Assembly (NCBI GenBank): GCA_016926875.1
Contig: JAFGNU010000040.1
Coordinates: 62,001-126,000, forward strand
Direction of reading: 5' to 3'
Origin: Anaerolineae bacterium
GTDB taxonomy: Bacteria; Chloroflexota; Anaerolineae; Aggregatilineales; Aggregatilineaceae
Length of the DNA: 64,000 bases
How positions within the stretch are numbered: position 1 is the stretch's first letter; each line of letters opens with the position of its first letter. The notes under the pieces were generated by a model. The model did not search any database, was not told the DNA's origin, and was given only the letters and a program-made list of their open reading frames with translations. Positions 60,249 to 64,000 of the stretch are shown piece after piece. Made by a program: the position numbers and the translations under genes.

Positions 60249-62481
60249 GCTCTTCTCCTTGCCAGTCCGCATAGTCTGCGACCGGCAGCTTCACATGGAC
60301 CACAGTCCCCCTACCCTGTTCGCTGTCCAGGCTAATCTCGCCGTTGTGCCGGTCCACGACTGCCTTTACCAGGCTCAGCCCTAACCCTGATCCCCCTGTA
60401 TGTACCAGCCCTTGCTGCTTTCCCCGGAAAAAACGATCAAAGACGCGCGGCTGTTCTTCCAGGGGGATTCCAATACCTGTATCCGCCACGTGTACCAACA
60501 CGTGCCTGCTATCCGCTTCGGCTGTAATCTCGACTTCGCCCCCGGATGGCGTGAACTTGATCGCGTTTTCTACCAGGTTGATAAACGCCTGTCCCAACTG
60601 CTGCTGATCGCCTAAGACTGGCGGGAGCTTGCTATCGACGACCAACCGCATCACAAGCCCTTTTGCCTGCGCCTGGCTGTCCATCTCCTCAAAAACGCGC
60701 CGCAGCACCCCCGGCAGGGCGCATAACTCAAACGCAGGCGTACCGGCCTGGACCCGTTCCAGGTCAAGAATGCCGCTGATAATGCGGTACATGCGAGTGA
60801 GCTGCATCCAGATGATATCCACATACTCCTGCATATCATCGGTGAAAATCGACTTCCCGTCTTCTGTGAGCAGCTCAACATAACTCATCGCCGCCTGGAG
60901 CGGATTCTTCAAATCATGGCTGGTCATGCGCACCATCTGGCTTTTCAGGCGATCCAACTCTTTCAACTGGGTAACATCGTTAAGAACTACCACCCAGCCT
61001 TCACCGCGCGGTTTTCCAAGCTCAGCTATATGACACAGATACGTTCGCTGCTCGACTACGATTTCGTAGATATACATCCGCTGCCGCCGAAGATCGCGCA
61101 GCGCCTGCAAGGGCTTTGGGGGCAGAAATTCAGCCGGGATCAGATCAAAAAGCCGGTGACCGACCAGCCCGCTCCCGGTCGATTCAAGCAAATTGACCGC
61201 CGCCGGGTTGGCAAACACGACTTGAAACTTGTGATCGACGGCGACAACCGGGCTTTCTGTGCTGGTCAGGACTGTCTCAAGCTGGTTTTTGGCAACAACC
61301 AGGTCTTCCGAAAGCTTGCGTTCCGCACCAAACAGGCGGCTGTTTGTGATCGCCACCGCGGCCTGCGGTCCCAGTAAGTTTAGCAGGTGCATATCCTCGC
61401 GGTTGAACAGGCGTCCTTGACGCCCCTGGATCACAAACAGCACCCCCACGACCTCACTCGCAAACACCAACGGCACGCAAATCACCGCGCCGAACATCTC
61501 ACGCGCCAGCGGCAGTTCGGCTTCCCCTTTCCAATCGCGCCGGTAGTTATCCACCCGCCGCCCGCGCTGTTCCAGCGCAACCGTCCCGACAACCCCCTGC
61601 CCCATCGGGACTTCGATCCCAACGTACTGCTGGGGCAGGTTGTACACGGCGGACAGTTCCAAGACCATCCCCTGCTTCAAAAAGATCGCGGCCCCGTCGG
61701 CTTCCAGCAATCCGGCAGCCTGGGCAGCGATTGTTGAGAGTGTATCCTGCAAATGCAGGCGGCTGGTGATCGCCAGCCCAACATCCCGGACGGCTTCCAA
61801 CTGCTTCGCCCGGCCAAGCAGCGGCGTCATAATCTGCTGGCGCACGACGGAATAACTCATCATCAGTGCCGCTATCGAGCTGACATCTTCCGCGACGCCA
61901 AGCTCACGAAAACGCGGGCTGAGCAGTCCCAACATTTGCCCGGCAGAAAACAACAGGATGCCGCCCGCCAGCGTATGCGCCCGCACCTTCCGCCGGTTTC
62001 GCCAGATCAGCATGATCGTGGACACCTGAAAGGCCAAATACAACAGAATGCTGCTCACGCCAAAGCTGTAGCGCAGCACGCCGTCCGGGGTGACCTCGTA
62101 GGCGCGCGCTGAATCAGTCAGCAGCAAGAGCACCTGGTAGGCAAACACAACCCCCAGGCTGGCAAGCGCCATTACACGAAACCACCGGCCCCGCAGCCCG
62201 GTGATAACAGCGCTGTAAATATACAGGCTGACGCTTGCCCCGGAGAACCCGGCGTCCAGCAAACGCAGCCCTGCCTGGATTGTACTCTGCCCGGCGTTTA
62301 CATAGGCGGCTGCACGCCCCAGCAGCGAACCGGACGACCATAACACCACCATAAATAAAAACAGCGAAAACAGCCGGTTCGCCTCGCTGTTGGGGTCCTG
62401 CCAGAGAATCAAGATCAACAAGCCCAACGCCAGTGCAAGCGTCAGGCCGTTAAACAGCAAAGCGATAATATTTGGAGTCAT
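60214..62481 (-). CDS. Membrane sensor histidine kinase (7TM-like, GAF, PAS, HisKA, HATPase)
   Basis: 755 residues. About seven hydrophobic helices fill residues 5-215. GAF at about 245-385, PAS at about 395-500, HisKA with H box 'MTSHDLKNPLQAA', HATPase with N box 'NLVENAIKFTPSG', G1 'DTGIGI', F 'VFDRFFRG' and G2 'GSGLGLSLVKAV'. Partner of the response regulator encoded just upstream (25 bp gap). The membrane part resembles the seven-helix sensor modules common in Chloroflexota kinases; the ligand is not known. The ~15 residues after the last HATPase strand are polar and overlap the adenosyltransferase start. Confidence 0.94.
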   Translation of the reverse strand: MTPNIIALLFNGLTLALALGLLILILWQDPNSEANRLFSLFLFMVVLWSSGSLLGRAAAYVNAGQSTIQAGLRLLDAGFSGASVSLYIYSAVITGLRGRWFRVMALASLGVVFAYQVLLLLTDSARAYEVTPDGVLRYSFGVSSILLYLAFQVSTIMLIWRNRRKVRAHTLAGGILLFSAGQMLGLLSPRFRELGVAEDVSSIAALMMSYSVVRQQIMTPLLGRAKQLEAVRDVGLAITSRLHLQDTLSTIAAQAAGLLEADGAAIFLKQGMVLELSAVYNLPQQYVGIEVPMGQGVVGTVALEQRGRRVDNYRRDWKGEAELPLAREMFGAVICVPLVFASEVVGVLFVIQGRQGRLFNREDMHLLNLLGPQAAVAITNSRLFGAERKLSEDLVVAKNQLETVLTSTESPVVAVDHKFQVVFANPAAVNLLESTGSGLVGHRLFDLIPAEFLPPKPLQALRDLRRQRMYIYEIVVEQRTYLCHIAELGKPRGEGWVVVLNDVTQLKELDRLKSQMVRMTSHDLKNPLQAAMSYVELLTEDGKSIFTDDMQEYVDIIWMQLTRMYRIISGILDLERVQAGTPAFELCALPGVLRRVFEEMDSQAQAKGLVMRLVVDSKLPPVLGDQQQLGQAFINLVENAIKFTPSGGEVEITAEADSRHVLVHVADTGIGIPLEEQPRVFDRFFRGKQQGLVHTGGSGLGLSLVKAVVDRHNGEISLDSEQGRGTVVHVKLPVADYADWQGEEHADLHSQRRSG

Positions 62482-62506
62482 TGGTGCTACTGCTCAGCCT
62501 GCAAAC

Positions 62507-63205
62507 TCAGGCAGTCCCTTGTTTTTCAAACCGGTATCCAACACGATGTTCCGTCAGAATATAAAGGGGATTGCCTGGGTCCGGTTCGATCTTCCGCCGA
62601 AGCTGGCTGATATAGACTCGCGGATAATACACATCATCGACGTACTCAGGCCCCCACACCTGTTCCAGCAGTTCGCGCTGCGGCACGACCCGCCCGGCGT
62701 TCTCGATCAAGACCACCAGCAGCTTAAACTCGGTCGGCGTCAGGTGTTTTCTCTTACCATCTACATGCACATGCCGACGCTGCAAATCCACGCTTAGATA
62801 GCCGTCGTTATAGCCGACTTCTGCCTCAGAAGACACCATATGCGCGCGCCGCAGCAGCGCGTGCACGCGCGCGACAAACTCGTTCAGCCGGATCGGTTTG
62901 ACCAGGTACTCATCCGCGCCAGCGTTCAGCCCCTGAACAATATCTTCTTCTGTAATGGCCTGCGCCGAGAGCATCATTACAGGTGTTTCGGCCACTTCAC
63001 GAACCCGCTGGCACATGGTCAGGCCGTCCATTTCCGGCATAACAATATCCAGGACGATCAAATCGGGACGTTCAGCGTGGAAAGCCCGCAAGCCTTCCAG
63101 TCCGTTCCCCGCCAGGGTCACATGAAACCCCTCACGCCGCAGTTTGCGCGCCAGGGCATCCCGAATGGCCTGTTCATCATCCACGATCAGTATTTTCATG
63201 GTCAT
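62507..63205 (-). CDS. OmpR/PhoB-family response regulator
   Basis: 232 residues from the ATG at 63205 (GGAAG upstream); a second ATG two codons on is possible. REC domain: 'ILIVDDEQ', phospho-Asp in 'LIVLDIVMPEMDG', 'MLSAQA', 'YLVKPIR'. C-terminal winged helix about 140-230 with 'KHLTPTEFKLLVVLIENAGRVV' in parts, 'LLEQVWG', 'YYPRVYISQLRRKIEPDP' and 'VGYRF'. Paired with the sensor kinase downstream. The recognition helix carries 'YPRVYISQLRRKI', typical of direct-repeat binding. Confidence 0.96.
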   Translation of the reverse strand: MTMKILIVDDEQAIRDALARKLRREGFHVTLAGNGLEGLRAFHAERPDLIVLDIVMPEMDGLTMCQRVREVAETPVMMLSAQAITEEDIVQGLNAGADEYLVKPIRLNEFVARVHALLRRAHMVSSEAEVGYNDGYLSVDLQRRHVHVDGKRKHLTPTEFKLLVVLIENAGRVVPQRELLEQVWGPEYVDDVYYPRVYISQLRRKIEPDPGNPLYILTEHRVGYRFEKQGTA

Positions 63206-63269
63206 CGTCACTTCCACTCGCAACCAGGACGTAGTTGATCCGGCAGCACAGCACGCCAGGATTTTGCCC

Positions 63270-64000
63270 CTACGCGCTCCCCATCAGCTTCTCCACAGCC
63301 TCGGCAGTCGGCAGAGACGGCTGCGCGCCCATTTTGGTTGCAGCCAACCCACCACACGCACAGGCATAGCGTACCACCTGATCCAGCGCCCACTCTCCAC
63401 AGCCCAGCGCAACCGCCAGCCCTGCATTAAACGCATCCCCTGCGGCGGTCGTATCGACCGGTTCTACTTCAAAAGCGGGTACGCGCGTCCAGCCCCACGA
63501 TCCCGCCGCCAGAGCGCCCTGCGCGCCGAGTGTGATCGCGGTGGTTGACGGTCCCAGTCCCAGGACGCTTTTGGCGAGCTGCTCATCGGTCATGCTTTCT
63601 GCTTCTGTCTCCGAGATGCCTACCAACTGCGACAGCTCGATTCTATTCGGTGTAATCACGTCTACCGAGCCCAGCAGTTCAGATGGCAGTTCGCGTGCCG
63701 GGGCCGGATTCAGCACAACCTTAACGCCGGACTCATGTGCAAGCTGCGCCGCCGCCAATACCGTCTCAATCGGCACCTCAAGCTGGAGCAGCAGCACATC
63801 CGCCTGTTGGAACACGCTCTTTGCCCTCTCGACATCAGCCGGTGACAGGCGCATGTTTGCCCCGGACGCCACAATAATGGCGTTCTCGCCACCATCCGCA
63901 ATCGCAATCAGCGCCACACCGGTTGGCTCGTCCGGGTCACGAAATACAAACCGGGTATCGACCCCTTCTGCCTCGTAGCCTGCCAGGCACTGATCGCCAA
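63270..64000 (-). CDS. PfkB/ribokinase-family sugar kinase (5' end outside window)
   Basis: The C-terminal ~243 residues are in view; the frame is open to the right edge. Visible parts: 'GDQCLAGYEAEGVDTRFVFRD', then 'PTGVALIAIADGGENAII' as in ribokinases, the 'NPAPARELP' turn, 'ITPNRIEL', and the nucleotide/catalytic site 'VDTTAAGDAFNAGLAVAL' with the catalytic Asp in AAGD. The 'GVDTRFV...PTGVALI' pattern is that of ribokinase proper; phosphorylation of ribose is likely but not certain. It ends 64 bp before the response regulator gene on the same strand. Confidence 0.9.
   Translation of the reverse strand, partial: GDQCLAGYEAEGVDTRFVFRDPDEPTGVALIAIADGGENAIIVASGANMRLSPADVERAKSVFQQADVLLLQLEVPIETVLAAAQLAHESGVKVVLNPAPARELPSELLGSVDVITPNRIELSQLVGISETEAESMTDEQLAKSVLGLGPSTTAITLGAQGALAAGSWGWTRVPAFEVEPVDTTAAGDAFNAGLAVALGCGEWALDQVVRYACACGGLAATKMGAQPSLPTAEAVEKLMGSA

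Overview
The window is bacterial chromosome, gene-dense and fairly GC-rich, with no plasmid, prophage or IS backbone. Gene content points to a free-living member of the Chloroflexota (Anaerolineae-like). The signs are long extracytoplasmic proteins made of bacterial SH3 repeats, an LCP protein with a Thr/Pro linker, a Hanks kinase fused to PD40/TolB propeller repeats, a STAND ATPase with TPRs, a MalK/UgpC-type ATPase without permeases beside a dolichyl-phosphate-mannose-synthase-like glycosyltransferase, and a very large protein of beta-sandwich repeats. The phylum assignment is inference from gene style; no rRNA is present to confirm it.

Layout. 1-13.3 kb: cut-off kinase-fold gene, FecR-like membrane protein, L,D-transpeptidase, an ABC ATPase plus giant double FtsX permease, a six-SH3 protein, MalK-like ATPase, glycosyltransferase and LCP protein; this is a cell-envelope block. 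13.3-23.9 kb: one minus-strand run of DNA-repair genes (AddB-like helicase, UvrD/AddA-like helicase, a separate Fe-S PD-(D/E)XK nuclease, RecJ, YigZ) followed by the Ser/Thr kinase, which has its own promoter. 24-30.6 kb: Ca2+-type P-ATPase with a palindrome in its promoter, a DUF1963 protein, a 650-bp gap, a zinc-ribbon-like unknown, TrpS and tRNA-Arg(TCG). 30.7-37.1 kb: STAND/TPR ATPase, then two tandem S41 proteases, SmpB and an unknown protein. 37.2-49.6 kb: REC-GAF-histidine kinase, TPR membrane protein, the 2563-residue repeat protein, a five-SH3 protein and tRNA-Leu(GAG). 49.7-57.5 kb: PlsX, FabF, lytic transglycosylase, TPR protein, TrmFO, HflX and a small membrane protein. 57.5-59.7 kb: a tyrosine recombinase with an N-terminal TIR-like domain, then a 690-bp AT-rich non-coding stretch full of inverted and direct repeats. 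59.7-64 kb: PduO-type cobalamin adenosyltransferase, a sensor kinase/response regulator pair and a ribokinase-family gene running off the edge.

The most novel item is the TIR-tyrosine recombinase fusion (57513-58994) with its repeat-rich flank. Its recombinase residues look complete, whereas the TIR part appears to lack the usual NADase glutamate. Next are the three-polypeptide AddAB-like complex in one operon with recJ, and the giant protein of about 22 degenerate repeats. Several promoters match the sigma-70 consensus closely, including a TTGACA-N16-TATAAT promoter for tRNA-Leu and a near-identical extended -10 element shared by two peptidoglycan-acting genes.
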